From: Actinokineospora terrae
GTDB taxonomy: Bacteria > Actinomycetota > Actinomycetes > Mycobacteriales > Pseudonocardiaceae
Assembly: GCF_900111175.1 (NCBI RefSeq)
Contig: NZ_FOGI01000007.1
Location: forward strand, 372,001 to 436,000
Reading direction: 5' to 3'
Length of the DNA stretch: 64,000 nt
Shown here: positions 8,190 through 16,503 of the stretch, one piece after another
Numbering within the stretch: position 1 is the stretch's first letter
Layout: each line of letters opens with the position of its first letter
Position numbers and translations under genes: made by a program
The notes under the pieces: generated by a model
What the model saw: the letters and a program-made list of their open reading frames with translations, nothing else
Told to the model about the DNA's origin: nothing
The model's database searches: none

Positions 8190-8345
8190 GACATTCACCC
8201 GGTTCAGCGACAGAAGTTATCCACATGTGGATCTTCGGCGCCCTGTTTCAAGATCGTCTGTCGGGGGGTGCCGGTAGGCTGGGACCTGGGACGCCCCCCG
8301 GAGAGGGTGGGGGCTGGGGCCGGACTGGCGTGCGCGCGCGAGGCC
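8190..8345 (+). repeat. Short interspersed repeat, copy S3 (forward)
   Basis: It matches the reverse complement of S1 over at least 130 bp: ATTCACCC, ACAGAAGTTATCCACA, TTTCAAGATCGTCTGTCGG, GGGACGCCCCCCGGAG, GGGTGGGGGC and GCGTGCGCGC. The DnaA-box 9-mer TTATCCACA is at 8217-8225. It forms a long-distance inverted pair with S1. Confidence 0.85.
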
Positions 8346-8654
8346 GTCGGGTGGGGCCATTGGGTGGGGCCGTTTCGGGCTGGTGTTGGGCGGACGCTGG
8401 CTGGGCTATGGGGCTGTGGGGGCGTAGATGAGTCGCTTGGAGTGGGGCGATTCGGGCTAATGCTTAGGCGCTGGCTGGGCTGTGGGCGGTGGGGTGTGAT
8501 GGGGTCGCTTGGGTGGGCGGCTCTCGGTAGGGGCGTTGGTGGGGCCGCTTGGGCGGGCATTGCGGCGGACCCCGGCGCCGTGTCGGAGCGCGGGGGCGGG
8601 GAGGTCTGTTGAGCGGGGGGGCTCCAGGTCTGACCCGAGGCCTCGCACGGGGGG
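8346..8654. other. G-rich degenerate repeat region without a gene
   Basis: The gap between repeat S3 and the DivIVA-motif gene is strongly G-skewed on the plus strand, with loose recurrences of GGTGGGGC and CGCTTGGG(T/C)GGG. An ORF across it has low-complexity composition and is not supported. Confidence 0.5.
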
Positions 8655-9185
8655 CTAGCGGCGGCGGAGTTCGGTGAGCCAGGCGGCTTTGATGGCGTCT
8701 ACGGCGGCGGGGTGGTAGCCCTGGCCGGGGTAGGCGGAGAGGCCTAGGCGGAGGTTTTCGACCTGGTCGGCGCTGGGGCCCGCGCCGTGTTCGTTGGCGG
8801 CTCGGTCGAGGAGGTGGGCCAGGCGTTCGACGTCGGTGGGGTGGTAGCCGCGGGTGCCGGGGGGTGCGGGTGGGAGCGGGAGGTACGGGGCCTCGGAGTT
8901 GGCCGGGATGACCTTGAGGGCGTCCTCGGCAGCGCGGGACTCCAGTTCGACGGCGACCGAGTCCAGGAACTCGTCCACCTGGTCCTCGTTGTAGCCGCGC
9001 TTGACCAGCGGGGCGGCGTCGAACTCGGCCTCGCGGACCTCGGCGACGGTCAGCTTGCCCCGGCCCTCCAGGGCCGCCTCCACCTTGTCCAGGAACGCGT
9101 CGACCTGGTCCTCGTGGTAGCCGCGTTTGCCGAAGGGGGCCTTGTCGAAGGTCACCGCGCGCACGGCGTCGGGGGTGAGGGACAA
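8655..9185 (-). CDS. DivIVA-motif repeat protein
   Basis: 176 aa. TTG 9185 is chosen as start because AAGGAGG sits 7 bases upstream, overlapping the pth stop. The protein is built from four copies of the short DivIVA N-terminal motif: FGKRGYHEDQVDAFLDKV, LVKRGYNEDQVDEFLDSV, PGTRGYHPTDVERLAHLL and a weaker PGQGYHPAAVDAIKAAW. In DivIVA/Wag31 this motif sits at the membrane-binding N-terminus; here it is repeated and the long coiled coil is missing. A role at curved membrane or the cell pole is inference. It is the last gene of the glmU-prsA-rplY-pth run. Confidence 0.75.
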   Translation of the reverse strand: MSLTPDAVRAVTFDKAPFGKRGYHEDQVDAFLDKVEAALEGRGKLTVAEVREAEFDAAPLVKRGYNEDQVDEFLDSVAVELESRAAEDALKVIPANSEAPYLPLPPAPPGTRGYHPTDVERLAHLLDRAANEHGAGPSADQVENLRLGLSAYPGQGYHPAAVDAIKAAWLTELRRR

Positions 9186-9197
9186 CGGGGGCCTCCT

Positions 9198-9776
9198 TCA
9201 GTTCGCGTGGTAGGTGTTCTGCGCGGCCTCGATGCCCTGCGAGACCAGCGTGGCCACCGCGTCGGCGCAGGTGTCCACCTCGAACGCCAACTCCTTGCGC
9301 TCGGTGGCCGAGAAGTCCCGCAGCACGAAGTCGGCCGGGTCCATCCGGCCGGGTGGGCGGCCGATGCCGAAGCGGACCCGATAGTAGTCCTTGCTGCCCA
9401 GCGACTTGGTGATCGACCGCAGTCCGTTGTGGCCGTTCTCGCCGCCGCCCAGTTTCAACCGGATGGTGCCGAACGGCAGGTCGAGCTCGTCGTGCACCAC
9501 CGCGAGCCGGTCGGCGCCCGCCTTGAAGAACCGGGTGGCGCCCGCGACCGGACCACCGGCCAGGTTCATGAACGAGCGCGGCTTCACCAGCACCACCCGC
9601 TGCTCGGCCAGCCTGCCCTCCACCACCTCGGCGCCCGCCTTGTGCGCCTTGAACCGGCCGCCGAGCCGGTCGGCGAGTTCGTCGACGACCAGGAACCCGA
9701 TGTTGTGCCGGTTGCCCTCGTACCTCGGCCCGGGGTTGCCCAGGCCGACCACCACCCAGGGCGCCTCGTCAGCCAT
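9198..9776 (-). CDS. pth: Peptidyl-tRNA hydrolase
   Basis: It cleaves the ester bond of peptidyl-tRNA released from stalled ribosomes. ATG 9776 with GGGAGGGACGAC before it gives 192 aa, the usual size; the open frame upstream of this is dispensable. Key motifs: GLGNPGPRYEGNRHNIGF with the catalytic His in NRHNIGF, KPRSFMNLAGG, HDELDLPFG with the catalytic Asp, and GGENGHNGLRSI. It lies next to rplY, as in M. tuberculosis. Confidence 0.96.
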   Translation of the reverse strand: MADEAPWVVVGLGNPGPRYEGNRHNIGFLVVDELADRLGGRFKAHKAGAEVVEGRLAEQRVVLVKPRSFMNLAGGPVAGATRFFKAGADRLAVVHDELDLPFGTIRLKLGGGENGHNGLRSITKSLGSKDYYRVRFGIGRPPGRMDPADFVLRDFSATERKELAFEVDTCADAVATLVSQGIEAAQNTYHAN

Positions 9777-9808
9777 GTCGTCCCTCCCGCGCGGGTCTGC
9801 CAACAGCA

Positions 9809-9845
9809 CGGTGCCCCGGACCCTGAACCAGGGACCGGGGCACCG
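9809..9845 (-). terminator. Hairpin between rplY and pth
   Basis: An 11-bp stem CGGTGCCCCGG / CCGGGGCACCG continues past one A/A mismatch into CCCTG / CAGGG with a 3-base loop. There is no U-tract. It could be an attenuator or mRNA-stability element that uncouples rplY from pth. Confidence 0.6.
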
Positions 9846-9860
9846 CAGGAGCGTAGGGGA

Positions 9861-10484
9861 TCAGTTGTCGGAGGAGTCCGACTTCGGCTCCTCGACCACG
9901 CCTGCGCCCTCGGTGTCCAGCTCGGCCTCGAGCTGGGCGGCGGTCGGCGCCGGGTTGACCGCGAGGACCAGCGCCTCCGGGTCGGTCACCAGCACGGCGC
10001 CCTTGGGCAGCTCGACCTGGGACGCGGTGATCTGGGTGCTCGCCGCCACGCCCTGGATGCTGAGCTCGACCTGCTCGGGGATGTGCAGCGCCTCGACCTC
10101 GATCAGCAGCGAGGTGAGGTCCTGGGTGACCAGGGTGCCGGGCACCGCGTCGCCGGTGACGACGATCGGGATCTCGACGGTGACCTTCTCGCCGCGCTGG
10201 ACCAGCAGCAGGTCGACGTGCTCGATGTAGTTCTTCAGCGGGTGCGTGGTGACCGTCTTGGTCAGCGCCAGCTCGGTGGCCGAGCCGATGTTGAGGGTCA
10301 GCACCGCGTTCTGGCCGTGCTCGCGCACGACGCGGGCGAACTCCAGGCCGGGCAGGGCCAGGTGCTTGGGGTCGGAACCGTGTCCGTAGAGCACGGCGGG
10401 GATCTTGCCCGCGCGGCGGGTGCGGCGCGCGGCGCCCTTGCCGAACTCGGTGCGCTGTTCGGCGGCCAGACGTACCTCGGACAC
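9861..10484 (-). CDS. rplY: 50S ribosomal protein L25/general stress protein Ctc
   Basis: Binds 5S rRNA in the large subunit. GTG 10484 with AAGGAG 8 bases upstream gives 207 aa, the long Ctc form: an N-terminal L25 domain (EQRTEFGKGAARRTRRAGKI, VLYGHG) followed by the beta-rich TL5 domain (VEVEALHIPEQVELSIQGV). The C-terminus is acidic and low-complexity. It keeps its usual place between prsA and pth. Confidence 0.95.
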   Translation of the reverse strand: MSEVRLAAEQRTEFGKGAARRTRRAGKIPAVLYGHGSDPKHLALPGLEFARVVREHGQNAVLTLNIGSATELALTKTVTTHPLKNYIEHVDLLLVQRGEKVTVEIPIVVTGDAVPGTLVTQDLTSLLIEVEALHIPEQVELSIQGVAASTQITASQVELPKGAVLVTDPEALVLAVNPAPTAAQLEAELDTEGAGVVEEPKSDSSDN

Positions 10485-10713
10485 GGTGGTGCTCTCCTTG
10501 CGATCAGCAGTGCGGCGGGGGCGCGACTTCACAGTCGGGGCGGGTGGCCTGCGGCAAGGGGCACGGGAGGCAGTGAGACGCCACGGTTCGAAGAACCGAA
10601 CCGCCACGTCGATCACGCCAGGCGCGATGCCCGCCTCGCCGAGGCAACTCGAATAGTTTACGCACGCGTCACCGGTGGGGCGCACCCGGGGGTCGCCCCA
10701 CCGTGCGGTGCGC

Positions 10714-11694
10714 TCAGGCGTCGCCGTCGAACAGCGAGGTGACCGACCCGTCCTCGAACACCTGCTGGATGGCCCTGGCCAGCAGCGGGGCGATCGACAG
10801 GACGGTCATGCCGGGGTAGCGCTTGTCGTCGGGGATGGGCAGCGTGTTGGTGAAGATGACCTCCCGCGCGCCGCTGCCCTGCAGCCGCTCGCGGGCCGGG
10901 CCGGAGAGCACGCCGTGGGTGGCGGCCATGACCACGTCGGAGGCGCCCTCGTCGAGCAGCTGGCGGACCGCCTTGGCGATCGTGCCGCCGGTGTCGACCA
11001 TGTCGTCGATGACGACGCACAGCTTGTCCTCGACCTCGCCGACCACCCGGTTGGCGACGACCTCGTTCGGCCGCAGCGGGTCGCGGGTCTTGTGGATGAA
11101 CGCGATCGGCACGCCGCCGAGGTCGTCGGCCCACTTCTCGGCCAGCTTGGTGCGGCCCGCGTCCGGGGAGACCACCACGATGTTGTCGGTGGGGTAGTTG
11201 TCCTTGATGTAGCGGGCCAGCGTGTTCTGCGCGAACAGGTGGTCGACCGGGCCGTCGAAGAAGCCCTGGATCTGCGCGGTGTGCAGGTCGACGGTCATGA
11301 TCCGGTCGGCGCCCGCGACCTTGAACAGGTCGGCGATCAGGCGCGCGGAGATCGGCTCGCGGCCCTTGTGCTTCTTGTCCTGCCGCGCGTACGGGTAGAA
11401 CGGCATGATCACGGTGATCCGCTTGGCGCTGGCCCGCTTGAGCGCGTCGACCATGAGCAGCTGCTCCATGATCCACTGGTTGATCGGCGCGGTGGCGCTC
11501 TGCATCACGAACGCGTCACAGCCGCGGACCGACTCCTCGAACCGGACGAAGATCTCGCCGTTGGCGAAGTCGTAGGCCGACTGCGGGGTGATGCTGACGT
11601 TGAGGTGCTTGGCCACCTCCTCCGCCAGCTCCGGGTGCGCCCGGCCGGAGAACAACATCAGGTTCTTCTTGGGGGTACCGACCTTGAAGCTCAT
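10714..11694 (-). CDS. prsA: Ribose-phosphate diphosphokinase (PRPP synthetase)
   Basis: Makes PRPP from ribose 5-phosphate and ATP for nucleotide, His, Trp and, in actinobacteria, decaprenyl-phosphoryl arabinose synthesis. 326 aa. Motifs: the flexible-loop region RQDKKHKGREPISARL, DLHTAQIQGFFDGPVDHL and the PRPP-binding loop VVIDDMVDTGGTI. Its ATG overlaps the glmU stop by 4 bases (ATGA), so the two are translationally coupled. Confidence 0.97.
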   Translation of the reverse strand: MSFKVGTPKKNLMLFSGRAHPELAEEVAKHLNVSITPQSAYDFANGEIFVRFEESVRGCDAFVMQSATAPINQWIMEQLLMVDALKRASAKRITVIMPFYPYARQDKKHKGREPISARLIADLFKVAGADRIMTVDLHTAQIQGFFDGPVDHLFAQNTLARYIKDNYPTDNIVVVSPDAGRTKLAEKWADDLGGVPIAFIHKTRDPLRPNEVVANRVVGEVEDKLCVVIDDMVDTGGTIAKAVRQLLDEGASDVVMAATHGVLSGPARERLQGSGAREVIFTNTLPIPDDKRYPGMTVLSIAPLLARAIQQVFEDGSVTSLFDGDA

Positions 11695-13175
11695 CCGTTG
11701 TCCTCGCTGGTTCCGTCGGCGGGGAGTGCCCGTTGCGCCGCGTCCGCGGCTGCCGTGCCCGGGCGGCGGCGCACCACCCAGTTCTCGATGTTGCGCTGGG
11801 GGGTCCCCGAGACCGCGAGCGCGCCGGGCGGCACGTCGCGGCGCAGGACCGTCCCGGCGCCGCTGTAGGCCCCGTCACCGATGGTGACGGGTGCTACGTA
11901 CATGTTGTCCGACCCCATGCGCACGTGGGAGCCGACAACTGTGTGGTGCTTGTTCACCCCGTCGTAGTTGACGAACACGCTAGCCGCACCGATGTTGCTG
12001 TGGTCACCGATCGTGGCGTCACCCACATAGCTGAGGTGCGGGACCTTCGACCCCACCCCGATGTCGGCGTTCTTGGTCTCCACGAAGGTGCCGATCTTGC
12101 CCTTGGCGCCGAGCTTGGTGCCCGGCCGCAGGTAGGCGAACGGTCCGACGCTCGCGCCGTCGCCGATCAGGGCCGACGTGCCGTGCGTGCGCACCACCTG
12201 CGCACCGTCGCCGACGACCACGTCGGTCAGCGTCGTGTCCGGCCCGACCAGGGCGCCCTCGCCGACCGTGGTGGCGCCGCGCAGCTGCGTGTTCGGCTCG
12301 ATCCGCGCGTCGCGACCCAGCGTGACGCCCAGCTCGATCCAGGTGGTGGCCGGGTCGATCACGGTCACGCCCGCCCGCATCCACGACTCGACGGTGCGCC
12401 GGTTCAGCTCCGCGCCCAGCTTGGCCAGCTGCACCCGGTCGTTGACCCCCTCGACCAGCCACGGGTCCGCGCACACCAGCGCGCCCACCCGGCGGCCGTC
12501 GGCGCGGGCGGTGCCCAGCACGTCGGTCAGGTACAGCTCGCCCTGGGAGTTGTCGGTCTTGAGCCGGGCCAGCCCGTCGACCAGGACGGCGGCGTCGAAG
12601 GCGTAGACCCCGGAGTTGACCTCGTCGATGGCGTGCTGGGCCTCGGTGGCGTCCTTGTGCTCGACGATCCGCTCGACGGTGCCGTCGTCGGCCCGCACGA
12701 TCCGGCCGTACCCGGTGGGGTCCGGCACCCGCGCGGTCAGCACGGTCACCGCGTTGCCCTGCTCGGCGTGCTCGGCCAGCAGCGCGGTCAGCGTCGCGGT
12801 GTCCAGCAGCGGCACGTCGCCGTAGGTCACCACGACGGTGCCGGTGACCGGTCCGAGCGGCGCCAGCCCGCAGGCGACCGCGTGCCCGGTGCCGTCCTGC
12901 GTCTCCTGCACCGCGGTGGTCACCTCCCGGCCGAGCGCGTCGGCGACCCCGCTCAGGTGCGCGCCGACGGCGGTCCTGCCGTGCCCGAGCACCACGACCA
13001 GGTGGTCCGGTTCCAGGCCCGCGGCCGCCCGCACGGCGTGCTCGACCAGCGGCCTGCCCGCGACCGGGTGCAGCACCTTCGGGGTGGCCGACCGCATCCG
13101 GGTGCCTTCCCCCGCGGCCAGGATGACGGAGGTGACCTGACCCAGACGTGCACGATCGGGGGAGGGTGTAGACAT
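11691..13175 (-). CDS. glmU: Bifunctional GlcN-1-P acetyltransferase / GlcNAc-1-P uridyltransferase
   Basis: Makes UDP-GlcNAc for peptidoglycan. ATG 13175 with GGGAG 5 bases upstream gives 494 aa; further upstream codons run into the intergenic region. The N-terminal pyrophosphorylase has VILAAGEGTRMRS; the C-terminal left-handed beta-helix has hexapeptide repeats and VNYDGVNKHHT and GSDNMYVAPVTIGDGAY, which form the acetyl-transfer site. A low-complexity tail (about 25 aa) follows the last helix turn. Confidence 0.96.
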   Translation of the reverse strand: MSTPSPDRARLGQVTSVILAAGEGTRMRSATPKVLHPVAGRPLVEHAVRAAAGLEPDHLVVVLGHGRTAVGAHLSGVADALGREVTTAVQETQDGTGHAVACGLAPLGPVTGTVVVTYGDVPLLDTATLTALLAEHAEQGNAVTVLTARVPDPTGYGRIVRADDGTVERIVEHKDATEAQHAIDEVNSGVYAFDAAVLVDGLARLKTDNSQGELYLTDVLGTARADGRRVGALVCADPWLVEGVNDRVQLAKLGAELNRRTVESWMRAGVTVIDPATTWIELGVTLGRDARIEPNTQLRGATTVGEGALVGPDTTLTDVVVGDGAQVVRTHGTSALIGDGASVGPFAYLRPGTKLGAKGKIGTFVETKNADIGVGSKVPHLSYVGDATIGDHSNIGAASVFVNYDGVNKHHTVVGSHVRMGSDNMYVAPVTIGDGAYSGAGTVLRRDVPPGALAVSGTPQRNIENWVVRRRPGTAAADAAQRALPADGTSEDNG

Positions 13176-13259
13176 CGCGCTCCCTAGCATTGGCGAAACG
13201 AGGCGGAAGGGTCCGCCGTCGGCGGGGTAGCGCGCGCGACGGGCGACCGGTGCCAAATC

Positions 13260-15017
13260 CTACGTGGTCTCCGGGAGGACCCACGCCGGGTCCAGCCGCT
13301 CGCCGTCGACGCGGTCGGTGTCCGGCTTCCCGTCCTCAGCCGTGCCGTCGCCCTCGCCCGCGTGGATGGCGACGATGTCGTTGCCGCCGCCCCGCTTGGC
13401 CTGGTACATCGCGGCGTCGGCCCGGGCGAGCGCGCGCACGGCGGTCTCCTGTGGACGCAAGGACACCACGCCGATGGACAGCGTAACCCCGTGCGACAGG
13501 TCCGGAGGTAGACCGGCAACTGCCGTCAACGCTCTACGCAAAGCGGCCTCGGCTGCGGTAAGAGGCGCGCCCGGCAGCAATACGATGAATTCGTCGCCGC
13601 CGTAACGGGCCACCATGTCGCTGCCGCGCAAGGCATCGCGCAGTGTGCTCGCGACGACACGCAACACGTCGTCGCCCTCCGCGTGGGACATGCGGTCGTT
13701 GACGCCCTTGAAGCCGTCGAGGTCCACCAGCGCCACCGCCAGCGGGTGGTTCGCCGGTGAGCCCGCGAGGGTCTCCAGCCGTTCGTCCAACGCGCGCCGG
13801 TTGGGCAACCCGGTCAACGGGTCCTGTAGGGCCTGTCTGGCGATCGCGCCGTGCATGCGCGACAACCGCTCGTGTTCGCGCCGCGTGTTCAGGGTCGCGA
13901 TCCGCGACTCGCGCATGTCCCAGAGCTGGGCTTCCAACTCGGTCGCGTAGTGCTCCAGCGCGCCCGTAGTGCGTTCGCCACCCTCTGGGCCGGAAAGCCG
14001 CGCGTACTCGCGGATCAGGCACAGGCGCAGGGTCGGTTCGGCCGCCTCGTGGTACATCCGCGACCGCGCCTCGCCGAGCACGTCCACCGACTCGTCTTCT
14101 CGGCCCTCGTGCTCCAGGCAGCGCGCGAGCGCGACCGCGACGATGACCAGTTCGCGCGGGTACCGCATGGACGCCGACAGCCGCTGCAACCGGTTGATGT
14201 GCGCGCCGGAGGGCTGGGCCAGCGCGAGCGCCGCGCCGATGATCGGGTTCTGGTCCGCGGCCGAGAGGTTCGGGTCGCGCGGGAACAGCGACTCGCGGAA
14301 CGGGGCCTCCACCGCGACCGCGATCGCCGCCGCGGTGGCGAAGCGCTCCGCGGCCCGCTCGTCCTCGCCGATGCGCTCCAGCCGCAGCCCCCAGCCGACC
14401 AGCAGCCGGGCCCGGTTGATCAGGTGCACGGAGATCAGGTGCGGCCCGGCGCTGGCCCGGATGCACTTGTTGGCCCTGGCCATCACCTGGTCGGCGACCT
14501 CGTAGACGCCGAGCTGGGTGAGCACGGTGCCGATGTCCATCAGCGTGGCCGCCATGATCATGTCCCAGTTGCGGCCGCCGAGCAGCACGTCCGGGGTCAT
14601 GTCCTCGTCGAGCATGGCCAGCGCGACCGCGGCCTCGGTCAGCGCGGCGTCCTCGGCACCGGCCAGCAGCAACCTGCGGCCGCGCAGCGCGTGCGCGTCG
14701 GCCTGCAGCACCACCAGGCCGTGCCTGCGGGTGTGCGCGAGCAGTTCGTCGAGCAGCGGCTCCGCGGTGTCGGCGAGCTCGTTGTTGACCACCCGCACCG
14801 CGACCGCCGAGCGCAGCAGCTGGGCGACCATCCTGGGCTCGCCGCGGTGCTGGGCCTCGGCGAGCAGCCGGTCGACCTCGTCGGTGTGCCGGATCCGCTC
14901 GGCGACCGGGCTCACCTGGATGACCGCGAGCAGCTCCCGGGCGCGCCCGACCAACCAGGCGTCGGAGCGCTCCTCCAACGCGGGCAGATCGCCAGGGTCC
15001 CGCTGCTCGTCGTCCAC
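13260..15017 (-). CDS. Diguanylate cyclase (GGDEF) with N-terminal TPR-like region
   Basis: It should make c-di-GMP from GTP. The C-terminal GGDEF domain (about 400-565) is complete: DPLTGLPNRRALDERL, the metal-site LVDLDGFK, the catalytic YGGDEF (about 472), and the inhibitory-site RGSD exactly five residues before GGDEF. The first ~380 residues are helical, TPR-like sensor sequence without membrane segments, so it is cytosolic. The longer open frame runs into tRNA-Gln and is unlikely; GTG 15017 is my choice but has no good ribosome-binding site. It lies 84 bases upstream of glmU on the same strand. Confidence 0.87.
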   Translation of the reverse strand: MDDEQRDPGDLPALEERSDAWLVGRARELLAVIQVSPVAERIRHTDEVDRLLAEAQHRGEPRMVAQLLRSAVAVRVVNNELADTAEPLLDELLAHTRRHGLVVLQADAHALRGRRLLLAGAEDAALTEAAVALAMLDEDMTPDVLLGGRNWDMIMAATLMDIGTVLTQLGVYEVADQVMARANKCIRASAGPHLISVHLINRARLLVGWGLRLERIGEDERAAERFATAAAIAVAVEAPFRESLFPRDPNLSAADQNPIIGAALALAQPSGAHINRLQRLSASMRYPRELVIVAVALARCLEHEGREDESVDVLGEARSRMYHEAAEPTLRLCLIREYARLSGPEGGERTTGALEHYATELEAQLWDMRESRIATLNTRREHERLSRMHGAIARQALQDPLTGLPNRRALDERLETLAGSPANHPLAVALVDLDGFKGVNDRMSHAEGDDVLRVVASTLRDALRGSDMVARYGGDEFIVLLPGAPLTAAEAALRRALTAVAGLPPDLSHGVTLSIGVVSLRPQETAVRALARADAAMYQAKRGGGNDIVAIHAGEGDGTAEDGKPDTDRVDGERLDPAWVLPETT

Positions 15018-15098
15018 GTGCGGCGCGGCACCCCCTCGTACGCGTCTGCTGGTGCTGAGTCGGGGCTGGTGCGGTGTCTGTGACTCAGATGAGGCTTG

Positions 15099-15169
15099 CT
15101 CCGCCGCCAGGATTCGAACCTGAACCATTGGAACCAAAATCCAAGGTGCTGCCTTTACACCACGGCGGA
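15099..15169 (-). tRNA. tRNA-Gln (UUG)
   Basis: Read on the reverse strand: acceptor TCCGCCG / CGGCGGA, D-arm with GGTGTAAAGGCAG, anticodon loop in GGATTTTGGTTCC (anticodon TTG, reading CAA), and T-arm GGTTCGAATCC. The discriminator base is G. The trailing genome bases are CAA, so CCA must be completed after transcription. Confidence 0.96.
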
Positions 15170-15487
15170 TCGCGAGCGGTGTTCGCTCACAGTGGGGAAC
15201 ATCGTGGCACGAGGGTACCCACCGGGGCAGCCCTACCCGGGCGATTGGCCCCCTCTCGCGTCCGTTCGGGTGTTAGCGGTGTCACAAGATCCGCGGCGGT
15301 GTCACCGAACGCGGCGGTATGGGTGCGCACCGTCGTTCACCTGGTCAGCGCCGTCGCCGAGCTCTCGGCACAGTGGTGGGGTGGCGCGCACCTCGGGCAC
15401 TGGCGCGGTCGGTGGATCGTTCCTTACGCTGTCGTAGGTTACGGCGCCGTAGGTGAGCCTGGCCCTGGTTCGAGAGAGGGACATCCC
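15170..15487. other. Regulatory region upstream of the desaturase
   Basis: No gene is seen in these 318 bases. They hold a twin operator-like repeat (15424-15453) and the GAGAGAGGGA ribosome-binding site at about 15472-15481. Confidence 0.6.
15424..15453. promoter_or_regulatory. Twin palindromic operator candidate
   Basis: Two direct 15-bp repeats, TTACGCTGTCGTAGG (15424-15438) and TTACGGCGCCGTAGG (15439-15453), abut exactly. Each contains the inverted repeat TACG-N4-CGTA; the second is a perfect 12-bp palindrome. They lie 35-64 bases before the desaturase start, a promoter-proximal position. The TetR-family gene just downstream is an obvious candidate binder (inference). Confidence 0.65.
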
Positions 15488-16438
15488 ATGACGAGCACGC
15501 TCGACGACGCGACGACGGATCAGTCGCCCAAGGGGCGCAAACCGATGTTCGAGGGACAGCGCACGCTGACCTCGCGCATCGCGGTCTACATCTTCATCCT
15601 GGGCCCGTTCGCCGCGCTGGTCGCCGCCGTCCCGCTCGCCTGGGGCTGGGGTCTGAGCTGGGTCGACATCGCGCTGTCGGTGTTCTTCTTCTACTTCTCC
15701 GGCCTCGGCGTGACCGTCGGGTACCACCGGCTGTTCACGCACGGCTCGTTCAAGGCCAAGCGGCCGCTCAAGATCCTGCTCGCGGTGATGGGCAGCATGG
15801 CCGTGCAGAGCCCGCCGACCACCTGGGTCGCCGACCACCGCCGCCACCACGCGTTCTCCGACCGCGAGGGCGACCCGCACTCGCCGTGGCTGTTCGGCAC
15901 CTCGCCCGCCGCGCTGGCCCGGGGCTTCTGGCACGCGCACATGGGCTGGATCTTCGACAACGACGTCACCAACAAGGAGCGGTTCGCCCCGGACCTGATG
16001 GCGGACAAGGACATCATCCGCGTCAGCAAGCTGTTCCCGTGGTTGACCGTGGCCACCTTCGTGCTGCCTGCCGTCCTCGGTGGACTGATCAGCTGGTCGT
16101 GGTGGGGCGCGCTGACCGCGTTCTTCTGGGCGGGCCTGGTGCGCGTCGCGATCCTGCACCACGTGACCTGGTCGACCAACTCGATCTGCCACATGATCGG
16201 CGAGCGGCCGTTCGCCAGCCGGGACAAGGCGGCCAACTTCTGGCCGCTGGCCATCCTCAGCTTCGGCGAGTCGTGGCACAACCTGCACCACGCCGACCCC
16301 ACCTGCGCCCGCCACGGCGTGCAGCGCGGCCAGATCGACACCTCGGCCCGGCTGATCTGGATCTTCGAGAAGTTCGGCTGGGTCAGCGACGTCCGCTGGC
16401 CGACCGAGGCCCGACTGGCCAAGCTCAGCGTCAAGTGA
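15488..16438 (+). CDS. Membrane acyl-CoA (delta-9 type) fatty-acid desaturase
   Basis: A di-iron membrane desaturase that introduces a double bond into fatty acyl chains. ATG 15488 behind GAGAGAGGGA gives 316 aa. All three histidine boxes are present: HRLFTH (HX4H), HRRHH and HNLHH. Hydrophobic pairs flank them (residues about 30-75 and 180-225). The twin palindrome upstream and the TetR gene 65 bases downstream suggest control in response to lipid state. Alternative in-frame upstream codons run through non-coding sequence and are discarded. Confidence 0.93.
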   Translation: MTSTLDDATTDQSPKGRKPMFEGQRTLTSRIAVYIFILGPFAALVAAVPLAWGWGLSWVDIALSVFFFYFSGLGVTVGYHRLFTHGSFKAKRPLKILLAVMGSMAVQSPPTTWVADHRRHHAFSDREGDPHSPWLFGTSPAALARGFWHAHMGWIFDNDVTNKERFAPDLMADKDIIRVSKLFPWLTVATFVLPAVLGGLISWSWWGALTAFFWAGLVRVAILHHVTWSTNSICHMIGERPFASRDKAANFWPLAILSFGESWHNLHHADPTCARHGVQRGQIDTSARLIWIFEKFGWVSDVRWPTEARLAKLSVK

Positions 16439-16503
16439 GCCCGCGCGGGCGGTGCCGGTCCTGCGAGCCCGCACCGCCCGCCCCCACCGCCTAGGCTGTC
16501 CCG

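Noticed and set aside
6107..8194. 695-codon reverse open frame over the acyl-AMP ligase
   Set aside because: Shadow frame with low-complexity Gly/Arg/Val/His composition; the forward frame encodes a complete adenylating enzyme.
8142..8612. 156-codon forward ORF in the gap after the acyl-AMP ligase
   Set aside because: It runs through repeat S3 and G-rich degenerate repeats, with Gly/Trp/Arg-rich translation and no homologous look.
15017..15137. Longer start for the GGDEF protein
   Set aside because: The extension would overlap the tRNA-Gln gene and reads non-conserved sequence.
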